From NCBI RefSeq assembly GCF_023630255.1, contig NZ_JALPRS010000001.1, positions 1,240,001-1,304,000 on the forward strand: a stretch of DNA of 64,000 nt, given 5' to 3'. Below, piece after piece: positions 53,491-62,280 of this stretch. Under the pieces are notes generated by a model. The model was given only the letters and a program-made list of their open reading frames with translations. It was not told the origin of the DNA and did not search any database. The translations under genes were made by a program, and so were the position numbers. Source of the stretch: Pontibacter deserti. Lineage in GTDB: Bacteria > Bacteroidota > Bacteroidia > Cytophagales > Hymenobacteraceae. Each line of letters starts with the position of its first letter. Within the stretch, counting starts at the first letter, position 1.

Positions 53491-54702
53491 TTACTCTTTC
53501 TCGCCCTGTGGCTCTTTCGCATTAGCCGGGTTAGAGCCTTTCAGGCTCAGGATGTAACTGGATACTTCCAGGATCTGGTCTTTGGTAAGCTTGCCCTGCC
53601 AAGGCACCATACCTTTGGCCGGTACGCCATACTTCACGGTCTTAAAGATCTCGTTCACATCTCCACCGTGCAGCCAGTATTCATCAGTTAAATTCGGGCC
53701 AACAGTACCCTGTCCTTCAGGGCCATGGCAGGCAGCACAGTTTGTACTGAATAACTTCTTACCAGACTCTAGTGCTGTAGCATCTGTAAGTGGCTTATAG
53801 TCAGTAACCGCATTCGGGTCGTCTGGTGTGGCAGCGGCTAGTAAAGCAGCCTGCTCCATCTCCATCTCGTATTCTTCTGTCTGCAGCGAGCCTATCTTAA
53901 ACACATGGTAGTGAAGCATATAACCAACTGCGAAAACTATACTTACATAGAACATCATTTTCCACCAAGGTGGCAGGTCGTTGTCATATTCCTGTATGCC
54001 ATCAAAGTCATGGTGCGAGTGGATCTCGTTTTTAGCCTTACCAGTTACCAGTGTTGCATCACCACGCATCAGGAACAATACTCTACCCGCTAAAGAGCTT
54101 CTAAAATCTTCATCATGGATAGAATCGCCCAGCATTGGTATAAACAACCGGAACATCATCACCAATACCAGTATAGTTAGCAGGATAATTACAGTAGCCA
54201 GACCAAACGTGAATAGTAGCACTGGAGGAAGATCCATGAAGGCAACATCCTTTTCTGCGGCAGCTGCTTCTGCAGCTTTCGGGTCAGTAGTTGGTGTTGC
54301 AGGCGCTTCAGCTACTACTTCAGCTGGCTTCTCACTTTCCTGCTGAATAAAGGCAATTACATTTTTGATATCATCATCTGACAACGACGTACCAAAAGCA
54401 GGCATCGGCACCTTGTTGAACTTCTCGAACAGCGCTACCGCATCTTTGTCACCTGCCTGCACCAGTTCCTGTGAGTTTTTGATAAACTTAACCAGCCACT
54501 CCTCGCCACGACGTTTGTGTGCGTCTTTTAAAGCCGGTCCTACGACATCAGTATCTATACTGTGGCAGGCAGTACAATTGCCATCAAAAATGGCTTTACC
54601 TGCTACGGCATCCTGTGCCTGCACAGCCGGTGTGCCCAACAAAAGCAGACCAGCCACCAGGCCTAGGCTGCTTTTAGCCATTATTTTTGTTAAAGAGTTC
54701 AT
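53491..54702 (-). CDS. ccoP: cbb3-type cytochrome c oxidase subunit III (CcoP), atypical domain order
   Basis: A 403-residue di-heme subunit that passes electrons to the oxidase core. A signal peptide (cleavage near residue 29, VQAQ) is followed by a cytochrome c domain with CTACH at 43-47. An Ala/Pro-rich linker and a membrane helix come next, then the CcoP N-terminal region with LAGRVLFLMRGDATL and PPWWKMMFYVSI. A second cytochrome c domain has CAACH at 322-326. Usual CcoP has both heme domains after the membrane part, so here one sits in front. The ATG overlaps the ccoQ stop by 4 bp. Confidence 0.92.
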   Translation of the reverse strand: MNSLTKIMAKSSLGLVAGLLLLGTPAVQAQDAVAGKAIFDGNCTACHSIDTDVVGPALKDAHKRRGEEWLVKFIKNSQELVQAGDKDAVALFEKFNKVPMPAFGTSLSDDDIKNVIAFIQQESEKPAEVVAEAPATPTTDPKAAEAAAAEKDVAFMDLPPVLLFTFGLATVIILLTILVLVMMFRLFIPMLGDSIHDEDFRSSLAGRVLFLMRGDATLVTGKAKNEIHSHHDFDGIQEYDNDLPPWWKMMFYVSIVFAVGYMLHYHVFKIGSLQTEEYEMEMEQAALLAAATPDDPNAVTDYKPLTDATALESGKKLFSTNCAACHGPEGQGTVGPNLTDEYWLHGGDVNEIFKTVKYGVPAKGMVPWQGKLTKDQILEVSSYILSLKGSNPANAKEPQGEKE

Positions 54703-54893
54703 TGTCTTACGCTATCAAAAGTGGTGTCTTCAGTTTCTTCGTCGCATGCGATAGCGCTCATCGTGTGCGCATACTTTTTGTCCATCAGGGCAACGTATAC
54801 TATAAGGCCCAGAAAGAACACAAAAAAGATACTGAACGAGATAAGCGGGTATATTTCGATGCCGTCTATGGCTTGCAAAACATTCTTGTACAT
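54699..54893 (-). CDS. ccoQ: CcoQ-like small cbb3 oxidase subunit
   Basis: A 64-residue single-helix protein. The hydrophobic stretch YPLISFSIFFVFFLGLIVYV spans the inner membrane and is followed by MDKKYAHTM and an acidic tail. Position between ccoNO and ccoP, and the 4-bp overlap with ccoP, identify it as CcoQ, which stabilises the oxidase complex. The short cytoplasmic tail contains one Cys. ATG start at 54893. Confidence 0.85.
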   Translation of the reverse strand: MYKNVLQAIDGIEIYPLISFSIFFVFFLGLIVYVALMDKKYAHTMSAIACDEETEDTTFDSVRQ

Positions 54894-54981
54894 AATTTTA
54901 GACTTTAGATGTTAGTACTTAGATGCCAGATTTTCTACAGCAGATTTTGAAGCCTATTGCCTAAAATCCAGCGTCTAAAAT

Positions 54982-57174
54982 CTATTCTGTTACTTCTTCT
55001 TTTACCTTGATATCTGTACCCAGGCGTTGCAGGTAAGCAATCAATGCTACAATTTCCTTCTCAGGTTTCACTTCGATGCCTTCTTTTGCAAGGTCAGCTG
55101 TGATACCTTTCGCCTGCTTCATCAGCTCGTCGTTAGAGTTAGCGATGTATTCATCCTCGTAAGGAACGCCCAGTTGTTTCAGCACGCGCAATTTATCTTC
55201 TGTTGTGCTCTGGTCTATATCCTGCTCAAACAACCATGGGTAAGATGGCATAATAGAGCCTGGCGACATAGAAGTTGGGTCCATCATGTGGTGGTAGTGC
55301 CATGAATTAGGATACTTGCCTCCCACTCTGTGCAGATCCGGACCGGTACGCTTAGAGCCCCACAGGAAGTTGTGATCATACACAAACTCACCTGCTTTAG
55401 AGTACTCTCCGTAGCGTTCAGTTTCTGACCTGAATGGACGAACCATTTGTGTGTGGCAGTTAACGCAACCTTCTTTTATGTATAAGTCACGACCTTGCAG
55501 CTCCAGCGAAGTATATGGTTTAACACTAGCTATAGTTGGCACGTTAGACTTAATCACAAAAGCAGGTATAAACTCAACCAGACCACCGATAAGTATAGCT
55601 ACTGTTGCCCAGATCGCCATTTGTGTTGGACGCTTCTCGATCCAAGAGTGCCAGTGGCCCGCATTGTTTGATACAGTTGGTACAATTACCGGTGCTTCAG
55701 TTCTTTCATTAGCCTCCAGCGAGCCAGACTTAACTGTTTTAACCAGGTTGTAAACCATCAGGAACACGCCACTCAGGTATAGCACACCACCTATACCACG
55801 CATGTAGTACATCGGCACGATCTGAAGCACTGTCTCCAGGAAGTTAGAATACTGTAGTGTACCTTCTGCTGTGAACTGTTTCCACATTAAGCCTTGTGTA
55901 AAGCCTGCCCAGTACATTGGTATGGCATAGAAAAGTATACCCAGCGTACCTAACCAGAAGTGCGCATTGGCAAGCTTCTTAGAGTATAGTTGTGTTTTAT
56001 AGATGCGAGGAAATAACCAGTAAAGCATCGCAAAAGTAAGGAAGCCGTTCCAGCCAAGAGCGCCCACGTGCACGTGAGCTACTATCCAGTCAGTAAAGTG
56101 AGCTATAGCGTTTACGTTTTTCAGAGAAAGCATCGGGCCTTCGAACGTTGCCATACCATATGCAGTGATAGCAACAACCATAAACTTCAGGATAGGCTCT
56201 TCGCGAACTTTATCCCAGGCGCCACGCAGTGTAAGCAAACCGTTGATCATACCACCCCAGCTTGGTGCAAGCAGCATCACAGAGAAAACCACACCCAGTG
56301 ACTGTGCCCAGTCTGGTAATGAAGTATAAAGTAAGTGGTGCGGACCAGCCCAGATATAAATGAAGATCAGCGACCAGAAGTGGATGATAGATAATCTATA
56401 AGAGTAAACCGGACGGTTAGCAGCTTTAGGCAGGAAGTAGTACATCAGGCCTAGGAATGGCGTTGTTAAGAAGAACGCAACCGCATTGTGGCCATACCAC
56501 CACTGTACCAGCGCATCCTGCACCCCTGCATAACCAGAGTAGCTCTTGAACAGGTTAACCGGCATCTCATAAGAGTTTACGATGTGCAGCACCGCAACTG
56601 TCAGGAAAGTAGCGATATAGAACCAGATGGCAACATACATGTGCTTTTCACGGCGCTTGGCAAGTGTACCAAACATGTTCCAGCCAAATACCACCCAGAT
56701 CAGCGTAATGGCAATATCAATTGGCCACTCCAACTCGGCATACTCTTTTGAGGTTGTCATACCCAGCGGAAGCGTGATAACGGCAGAAACGATGATAAGC
56801 TGCCAGCCCCAGAAGTTAATTTTACTGAGCAGGTCAGAATACATACGGGTCTTGCAAAGACGCTGCAGCGAGTAATAAACCCCCATAAAGATGGCGTTAC
56901 CCACAAAAGCAAAAATAACCGCGTTTGTGTGCAAAGGCCTTACACGACCAAAGGTGGTATACTGTGTTCCCATGTTCATGTCTGGGTTTGCCAGCTGGAA
57001 GGCGATGATCACCCCTATCAGCATACCGGCAATGCCCCAGAACACGGTGGCTATACCAAAATCCCGAACGATCTTATTGTCATAAAAGAACGTGTCGGTC
57101 ACACCCCGGTCCGTACCTTTTGGTACTACCTTGTCAGGTGCATTTTTTAAGACTTCAGCTACATTAGTTGACAT
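54982..57174 (-). CDS. ccoNO: fused cbb3 oxidase subunits I and II (CcoN-CcoO)
   Basis: A 730-residue catalytic subunit of the high-affinity oxidase that reduces O2 to water and pumps protons. The N-terminal 490 residues are CcoN, with twelve membrane helices and the heme/CuB histidines in WWYGHNAVAFFLT, GPHHLLYTSLP and WIVAHVHVGALGWNG. After a further membrane helix (about 525-545) comes CcoO, a membrane-anchored mono-heme cytochrome with CVNCH at 570-574. The fusion is known in Bacteroidota. The start, ATG 57174, is 98 bp after two Crp/Fnr-type boxes. First gene of the ccoNO-ccoQ-ccoP operon. Confidence 0.97.
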   Translation of the reverse strand: MSTNVAEVLKNAPDKVVPKGTDRGVTDTFFYDNKIVRDFGIATVFWGIAGMLIGVIIAFQLANPDMNMGTQYTTFGRVRPLHTNAVIFAFVGNAIFMGVYYSLQRLCKTRMYSDLLSKINFWGWQLIIVSAVITLPLGMTTSKEYAELEWPIDIAITLIWVVFGWNMFGTLAKRREKHMYVAIWFYIATFLTVAVLHIVNSYEMPVNLFKSYSGYAGVQDALVQWWYGHNAVAFFLTTPFLGLMYYFLPKAANRPVYSYRLSIIHFWSLIFIYIWAGPHHLLYTSLPDWAQSLGVVFSVMLLAPSWGGMINGLLTLRGAWDKVREEPILKFMVVAITAYGMATFEGPMLSLKNVNAIAHFTDWIVAHVHVGALGWNGFLTFAMLYWLFPRIYKTQLYSKKLANAHFWLGTLGILFYAIPMYWAGFTQGLMWKQFTAEGTLQYSNFLETVLQIVPMYYMRGIGGVLYLSGVFLMVYNLVKTVKSGSLEANERTEAPVIVPTVSNNAGHWHSWIEKRPTQMAIWATVAILIGGLVEFIPAFVIKSNVPTIASVKPYTSLELQGRDLYIKEGCVNCHTQMVRPFRSETERYGEYSKAGEFVYDHNFLWGSKRTGPDLHRVGGKYPNSWHYHHMMDPTSMSPGSIMPSYPWLFEQDIDQSTTEDKLRVLKQLGVPYEDEYIANSNDELMKQAKGITADLAKEGIEVKPEKEIVALIAYLQRLGTDIKVKEEVTE

Positions 57175-57271
57175 GTGCGGTGTCCTCCGTTTTGTTTAAG
57201 TGTTGTATTTGTTTTGAATTCTAGTCTTTAACTATGGCTACAAATTTCCGCAAGAGCGCCTCGGGAAAAGA

Positions 57272-57305
57272 TGATTAATATCATTCCTATTGGTGATTGA
57301 TATCA
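57272..57305. promoter_or_regulatory. tandem Crp/Fnr-family boxes upstream of ccoNO
   Basis: Two palindromes, TGATTAATATCA (57272-57283) and TGATTGATATCA (57294-57305), lie 22 bp apart start to start, two helical turns on the same DNA face. They stand 98-131 bp before the ccoNO ATG. The core TGA-N6-TCA agrees with the Crp/Fnr family; the regulator at 60438-61145 is the natural candidate. The rest of the 57175-57428 gap holds nothing else clear. Confidence 0.7.
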
Positions 57306-57428
57306 GCCAAGGGAGTTAGAGAGGTATGAGTTTAGGAGTTAAAGAGTGTACAGAACTATAGTTCTCAGCTATAATTTACTGCCTTGGTTAACGCTAAACC
57401 TATTTTAGGGGCATTGCTAAGCAGCTCT

Positions 57429-57602
57429 TTATTCTTTCGGTTTCTTCCTATTCTTTGCAGGGATCTCATTATCGAATAACATGCGAACGGCTGGTGTGTA
57501 GTCGTCATCATACTGCCCCGAGCGAACTGCCCACAGGAAAGCTCCCAGGAATGCAGCTGCTACTGTCACGCTTATAGCTATCATTAAAAAGATGATATAC
57601 AT
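57429..57602 (-). CDS. ccoS: cbb3 oxidase assembly protein CcoS
   Basis: A 57-residue protein with one N-terminal membrane helix (IIFLMIAISVTVAAAFLGAF) and the tail LWAVRSGQYDDDYTPAVRML, which contains the W-x3-x-GQ-x-DD pattern of CcoS. CcoS is needed for cofactor insertion into the cbb3 oxidase. It starts at ATG 57602, 65 bp after the CcoI gene, and is followed by the ccoNO promoter region. Too short to stand out by length, but the sequence and place are clear. Confidence 0.93.
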   Translation of the reverse strand: MYIIFLMIAISVTVAAAFLGAFLWAVRSGQYDDDYTPAVRMLFDNEIPAKNRKKPKE

Positions 57603-57667
57603 TTTAGTAAAGAATTAAAGAGTTAGCGAAGTATGAGTTAAGGAGAAAACTCATTATACATTAGTCA

Positions 57668-60073
57668 TTACAATCCCGCTCGTTTGGCGGCGATATTCAC
57701 AGATATAGTTGCGAACACGATCACGCTGAGTGAGCTTATCGGCATAAGTATAGCCGACACAATTGGCGAGAAAAGCCCCTGTACGGCAAGTGTCAGCCCG
57801 ATCACGTTATAAACCAGCGACACAGCGAACGTAGCCAGAATGATTCTCATGGTCGTTTTAGAGAACTTCAGAAATTTGCTCAGTTTATTGAAAGCAGTAG
57901 CATCCAAAATGGCATCGCAGGATGGTGAAAAGTTGGTAATACTGTTTGTAAGGGCTATCCCAGCATCACTTTGGCGCAGGGCACCGGCATCGTTCAGGCC
58001 GTCACCCACCATCATTACCTGATGGTGCTGGTTTTTAAGCTGTTGTATATATTCCAGTTTCTGAACCGGGCTTTGGTTAAAATTAAGTTCAGCAGAAGTA
58101 CCCAATAGTTCTTTCAGCCTAGCTTCTTCGTGGTTGTTGTCCCCTGAAAGTACTGCCAGTTTTTTATCATTCAGCTCTTTCAGAATATCTTTCAAGCCCT
58201 GGCGGTACACGTTATAGAAAGTATAGTAGCCAAGTATAACTCCATTAATGGATACATAAACTGTTGTCTTAAGTGTATCTTTAACAGCATCCACATTAAC
58301 TCCTATATATGAGGCAGATCCGACCCGAACTATACTTCCGTTTACTTCTCCAATCAATCCTTTCCCGGTAAACTCCTGAAAGTTGAGTATCTCTGTCGTT
58401 TCACCTTTCAGGCTCAGGAAAATGCGCTGGCTAAGTGGGTGCGTAGAGTGGCTTAAAACAGATTTTATACTTTGCTCCTGCGCTGCTGTCAGTGCTTTTC
58501 CCTTATAGGTAAGTTCAGCAGCGCTTGGCTCCGTAAGTGTACCGGTCTTATCGAAAACAACGGTATCTATTTTGGCCAGCGTTTCTACTACAGCCGTATT
58601 TTTAAGGTAAAACTTGTTCTTCCCAAATATCCTTAAGGTATGGCCATGCACAAATGGTGTAGCCAGAGAAAGTGCACATGGGCAGGCGATGATCAGTACC
58701 GATATGAAGGCTTTCATGGCCATATCCATGTCGCGGGGCACCCAGTAAATAAGCGCACCTGCAGCAACTATTAGTGTAACTATAATGAACCATTTACCTG
58801 CAACGTTGGCATAGGTGCCTACACTCTGCTCTTCGTTCTTCGAGAAAACACTGTCGTTCCAGAGCTGGGTCAGGTAACCCTGCGATACTTCTTTTACCAC
58901 TTCCAGTTCTATACTTTCACCAACCTGGCGGCCACCGGCATAGATCACTTCGCCCATCACCTTCTCTACCGGTTCAGATTCCCCACTCACGAAACTATAG
59001 TCTATCATAGCCTGACCACGCAATAGTATAGCATCGGCTGGTATGAGCTCCTGGTTACGGATACGGATGCGATCCCCAACTTTCAGGTTACGAACAGCTA
59101 CAGCTTCTTCCTCGCTATTCTCTTTCAGCACTGTTACCGATACCGGGAAATAGGAAGTATAATCTCTGTCGAAGGAAAGGGTGTCGTAGGTTTTCTGCTG
59201 GAAGTATTTACCGATCAGCATAAAGAAAACCAGCCCGGTAAACGAATCGAAGTAGCCCGGGCCAGTGCCGGTTGTAACCTGGTAGATACTAACCAAGAAC
59301 AATGCAAGCAAACCTGTAGCAATTGGCAAATCGATGTTGACCATGCGCTGCTTTATACCTTCTAAAGCCGAAGTAAAGAACCCACGCGCGCTGTATACAA
59401 AAACCGGAATTGCCAGCAGAAAGCTCAGGTATCCGAAGAAAGAACCAAAAGTGCGCTGCAAACCGCCTGTTATAGCCAGGTAATCCGGGAAAGCCAGCAG
59501 CATGACATTACCAAAGCAAAAACCCGCAATACCTAGTTTGTAAATGATCGCACGGTTTGGCTTGGAAGTTTTTTTTCCGTCAGTGTCAGCCAGCGTAATT
59601 TCAGGCTCGTAGCCGATCCGGGCTAACAAGGTAACCACCTCACGCAGGTTTGTCTTCTGATGAAAATAGGTCAGCGATACTTCTTTGCGCAGGAAATTTA
59701 CAGTAGATTCAGAAATGCCCGGATTTAGCTTGAACAGATTTTCCAACAACCAGATACAGGAGCTGCAGTGCATCTGTGGGGCATAAAACGTGATCTTGCA
59801 GATATTATCGTCTTTAAAACTGATCAGTTGGGCTTCTACACCGGCATCGTCGAGGTAAGCAAAACGTGCTTCTGAAACTGGTTTTTTGCCTGTTATGCCC
59901 GGGTTTTCCTCCAGGTTATAATAGTTGCAGAGATTATTTTCCTCTAAAAGTTCGTAAACGGTCTTGCAGCCGGAGCAGCAAAAAGCTTTATCGTCGGCTA
60001 TAATTAATTCATCCACGCAGGAGTCCCCGCAATGGTAGCATGTATGGACATTGGTTTGGAGTGCGGCTTCCAT
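57668..60073 (-). CDS. ccoI: copper-translocating P-type ATPase (CcoI/FixI)
   Basis: An 801-residue copper pump that feeds the CuB site of cbb3 oxidase. An N-terminal Cys cluster (CYHCGDSC, CCSGC) is followed by a heavy-metal domain with MHCSSC at 101-106. Eight membrane helices hold the metal-site CPC in ACPCALSL. The phosphorylated Asp is in DKTGTL and the hinge in GDGLNDAGAL. Length and the Cys cluster are typical of CcoI. The ATG at 60073 has two Crp/Fnr-type boxes 57-90 bp upstream. ccoS follows after 65 bp. Confidence 0.95.
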   Translation of the reverse strand: MEAALQTNVHTCYHCGDSCVDELIIADDKAFCCSGCKTVYELLEENNLCNYYNLEENPGITGKKPVSEARFAYLDDAGVEAQLISFKDDNICKITFYAPQMHCSSCIWLLENLFKLNPGISESTVNFLRKEVSLTYFHQKTNLREVVTLLARIGYEPEITLADTDGKKTSKPNRAIIYKLGIAGFCFGNVMLLAFPDYLAITGGLQRTFGSFFGYLSFLLAIPVFVYSARGFFTSALEGIKQRMVNIDLPIATGLLALFLVSIYQVTTGTGPGYFDSFTGLVFFMLIGKYFQQKTYDTLSFDRDYTSYFPVSVTVLKENSEEEAVAVRNLKVGDRIRIRNQELIPADAILLRGQAMIDYSFVSGESEPVEKVMGEVIYAGGRQVGESIELEVVKEVSQGYLTQLWNDSVFSKNEEQSVGTYANVAGKWFIIVTLIVAAGALIYWVPRDMDMAMKAFISVLIIACPCALSLATPFVHGHTLRIFGKNKFYLKNTAVVETLAKIDTVVFDKTGTLTEPSAAELTYKGKALTAAQEQSIKSVLSHSTHPLSQRIFLSLKGETTEILNFQEFTGKGLIGEVNGSIVRVGSASYIGVNVDAVKDTLKTTVYVSINGVILGYYTFYNVYRQGLKDILKELNDKKLAVLSGDNNHEEARLKELLGTSAELNFNQSPVQKLEYIQQLKNQHHQVMMVGDGLNDAGALRQSDAGIALTNSITNFSPSCDAILDATAFNKLSKFLKFSKTTMRIILATFAVSLVYNVIGLTLAVQGLFSPIVSAILMPISSLSVIVFATISVNIAAKRAGL

Positions 60074-60129
60074 CTCAATTTCTAATTATGGTCTTTTACA
60101 AAGGTAAAATGCCGCCCTTCCCTAAATGA

Positions 60130-60163
60130 TGACGAGTGTCATTTTAAGTGGTGATTGATATCA
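60130..60163. promoter_or_regulatory. tandem Crp/Fnr-family boxes upstream of ccoI
   Basis: TGACGAGTGTCA (60130-60141) and TGATTGATATCA (60152-60163) are again 22 bp apart, the same spacing as before ccoNO, and the second box is identical to one there. They lie 57-90 bp before the ccoI ATG. In the 60074-60437 gap they and one terminator are the only features seen. Confidence 0.7.
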
Positions 60164-60382
60164 CTGATTAGTACTATAAAGCTAAAGACATTTGTATTGT
60201 TAAAGCTGCTGGAAGGAAGCCTCAGGAAGAGTTTCAGACAAGTATAAGCCCGGGAAATTTTGTAAGCAGATAACAGGCCGTACAGGTATAGATTTATACT
60301 TGAAGGCCAACCAGAGAAAAAAGGTGTTTTGTTTTTAAGTTTAGTATAGGTGAACAAAGTATGGTAAGACATACTGAAACAG

Positions 60383-60412
60383 AAAAGGCAGGCTACAATG
60401 AGCCTGCCTTTT
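60383..60412 (-). terminator. terminator after the Crp/Fnr regulator gene
   Basis: A perfect 12-bp stem, AAAAGGCAGGCT (60383-60394) with AGCCTGCCTTTT (60401-60412), around a 6-base loop. T-rich on both sides, so it can act in both directions. It lies 25 bp after the regulator stop. Confidence 0.85.
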
Positions 60413-60437
60413 GTTTTTTATACTTCAATGCCTTTCC

Positions 60438-61145
60438 TTAATCGTAAAGATGGCAGATCTTAAATAGTTTGTCCGGGGCTAGTATGGTAATGCTGCTGCC
60501 TTTTGTTGTGATGATGTTTTCATCTTTGAATTCCGATAGTAACCGTATAGTTGTTTCCTTGGCTGTACCAACTATAGAAGCTAGGTCTTCCCTGGAAATA
60601 GAAATCGTAAATTTATTATCGCCTTCCTGCTGCTGGTAGGTCTTCTGTAACAACAAAAGGGCTTCTGCCAAGCGCTCACGTACAGGCTTGTACGCCATCT
60701 GCACCATGCGTTCTTCGGCTTCGCCCAGTGCTCTCGAAAAAAGCTTCATCAACCCGCTGGAAAAATCAACATTTGTTGCAATAAGGTCCATGAACTGCGA
60801 TTTAGGTATAAAGCAAACTACAGCATCATCAAGCGCTACCGCCGACGCAGAATAGTTCGAGTCAGCCATTAATGCCCTGTATCCTACTACATCTCCGGGT
60901 TTTGCCAGCCGTATAATCTGCTCTTTTCCATCGCTACCCATTTTGGTAACCTTAACCTTACCGGAATTGATACAATGCAAGCCGGCAGGGCGAGTACCTT
61001 CATGAAAGATTACCTGGCCTTTTTTAAAGGTAAAGCAAGACTTGGCAGCACTAACATCTTCCAACTCATTGCCCTTACAGCAACCAAGAAGGGAGTTCTT
61101 CCGGGAAACGCAATTACGACAGTCTGGCGCTGTGAATCTTATCAT
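60438..61145 (-). CDS. Crp/Fnr family transcriptional regulator
   Basis: A 235-residue regulator with a cNMP-type beta-roll (about 35-145) and a winged helix-turn-helix (about 165-235). The N terminus has four cysteines, Cys9, 12, 22 and 23, that could hold an iron-sulfur cluster as in Fnr; this is not proven. The recognition helix reads GTAKETTIRLL, and its K-E-x-x-x-R spacing is close to the Arg-Glu-x-x-x-Arg of Crp, which reads TGA half-sites. It lies directly upstream of ccoI on the same strand and is the likely controller of the TGAY-N4-RTCA boxes around the oxidase genes. ATG start at 61145. Confidence 0.92.
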   Translation of the reverse strand: MIRFTAPDCRNCVSRKNSLLGCCKGNELEDVSAAKSCFTFKKGQVIFHEGTRPAGLHCINSGKVKVTKMGSDGKEQIIRLAKPGDVVGYRALMADSNYSASAVALDDAVVCFIPKSQFMDLIATNVDFSSGLMKLFSRALGEAEERMVQMAYKPVRERLAEALLLLQKTYQQQEGDNKFTISISREDLASIVGTAKETTIRLLSEFKDENIITTKGSSITILAPDKLFKICHLYD

Positions 61146-61309
61146 ACAATTTCAAATAGTGCCGTAAATGTAAGCATTAGCACCATATTTCCTAATGACA
61201 GCAACAGCCTTTCTAATTCAATTGTTCCTGAAACACTATAGTAAGCAACTATAAATCAAGCACCTATAGCAAAACAAATAACCAATATCCAATAAAGTCT
61301 CTTTATTAT

Positions 61310-61744
61310 TTATACTTCCGGGTTGAAAACGGAAAAGGAATTATCTGTATAGAAGAACACAATCTGCTTCACTTGCTTATTTGAATTAAGACTTGTTAAA
61401 TCCGGGAAAACAGGCAGTTTCGGATTTTGTATTTTAACAGGCTCTGTTTCCTTATCAGCTGGTTCAAACAGCGGACTTAAAGTGTGAGTTTGGTCTGCTA
61501 TTTTTGCTTCAGGTTGTACATCTGCTTTTACTATTTCTTTTAGCATTTCTCCTTCGCCTAAGAGCAGCCAGTTCAGGTTGATCTGCCTATATTTGCCTAT
61601 CACTTTGATAATCACATCAAGACTAGGCTTGTTACGCCCGCTCATAATATGACTAAGGATGGCTCTTGGCACTTCTATACTATCAGCAAACTGAGAGTTG
61701 GTTAGCTTATAGTATTCCATTAAGTGCTGTATTCTATCTATCAT
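61310..61744 (-). CDS. XRE family helix-turn-helix regulator
   Basis: A 144-residue protein. Residues 1-65 form a Cro/C1-type helix-turn-helix with NSQFADSIEVPRAILSHIM and NWLLLGEGEM, the usual end of this domain in Bacteroidota. The rest is low in structure and Pro/Glu/Lys-rich. It should bind DNA as a dimer, but the target is unknown. It might act on its own AT-rich upstream region. ATG start at 61744. Such genes are often plain chromosomal regulators rather than phage parts. Confidence 0.85.
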   Translation of the reverse strand: MIDRIQHLMEYYKLTNSQFADSIEVPRAILSHIMSGRNKPSLDVIIKVIGKYRQINLNWLLLGEGEMLKEIVKADVQPEAKIADQTHTLSPLFEPADKETEPVKIQNPKLPVFPDLTSLNSNKQVKQIVFFYTDNSFSVFNPEV

Positions 61745-62280
61745 ATAAAGAGCTAAAACTTCACAAACAAATGTATAAGACTTCTATATACCATGCAACT
61801 ATCACTATCTGTTAAACTACAAAATGAGGCTCAATAAAGCTCTAACAGATACAGTACAACAGATTAATTTACAATAATTTATCAAACTTCAATTGTTTAT
61901 TTAAGAATCAATTTACAAATGTATATACAAATGTTAATTACTTAAGTCCCTATTGAATAATTGTATTAGACAGTATTTATAAGATATAGACAAGTGATGT
62001 AAGAAAACATAACCCGTTGTGACTGATATTTTAACTAAATTATAGAACTGACAGTATGTCACTTTACTTTTACCCTTTTGTGGATAATTCGAGTTATCCA
62101 CAAAAGGGTAAATCATTCAAGTCTAATCAGTTACGAAGTAACTATAAATTGATGATTTAACTCTTGGTTTTGAAAGTGTGTTAACTCTGAATGAGTGCAA
62201 TTAAATTTACTGTTTAATGTAAAATATATACCACAGCGAATTTGTACTTCGCAAAGATCCTAACTTTAAATCCAAAAAAG
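61745..62280. other. AT-rich intergenic region with DnaA-box palindrome
   Basis: About 535 bp without a convincing gene. It is strongly AT-rich from 61850 to 62050 and holds the 40-bp palindrome at 62071-62110 plus a small AGTTAC-GAA-GTAACT hairpin at 62129-62143. It also includes the promoter region of the XRE gene. An origin-like or DnaA-binding role is possible. Confidence 0.5.
62071..62110. repeat. 17-bp perfect inverted repeat with two DnaA boxes
   Basis: Arms 62071-62087 and 62094-62110 are perfect complements around a 6-base loop. Each arm contains TTATCCACA, the exact DnaA-box consensus, in opposite orientation (62079-62087 minus, 62094-62102 plus). No T-run follows, so it is not a normal terminator. 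Confidence 0.85.

Noticed and set aside
54721..54915. Plus-strand frames across the ccoQ gene and its upstream gap
   Set aside because: They are antisense to the well-supported ccoQ and ccoP genes and encode no recognisable protein.
60139..60372. A 77-residue minus-strand frame upstream of ccoI
   Set aside because: It overlaps the tandem regulatory boxes and shows no domain, signal or conserved pattern.
61291..61307. AATAAAG/CTTTATT hairpin after the XRE gene as a terminator
   Set aside because: The stem is only 7 bp and nearly all A/T, with a 3-base loop; too weak to call.
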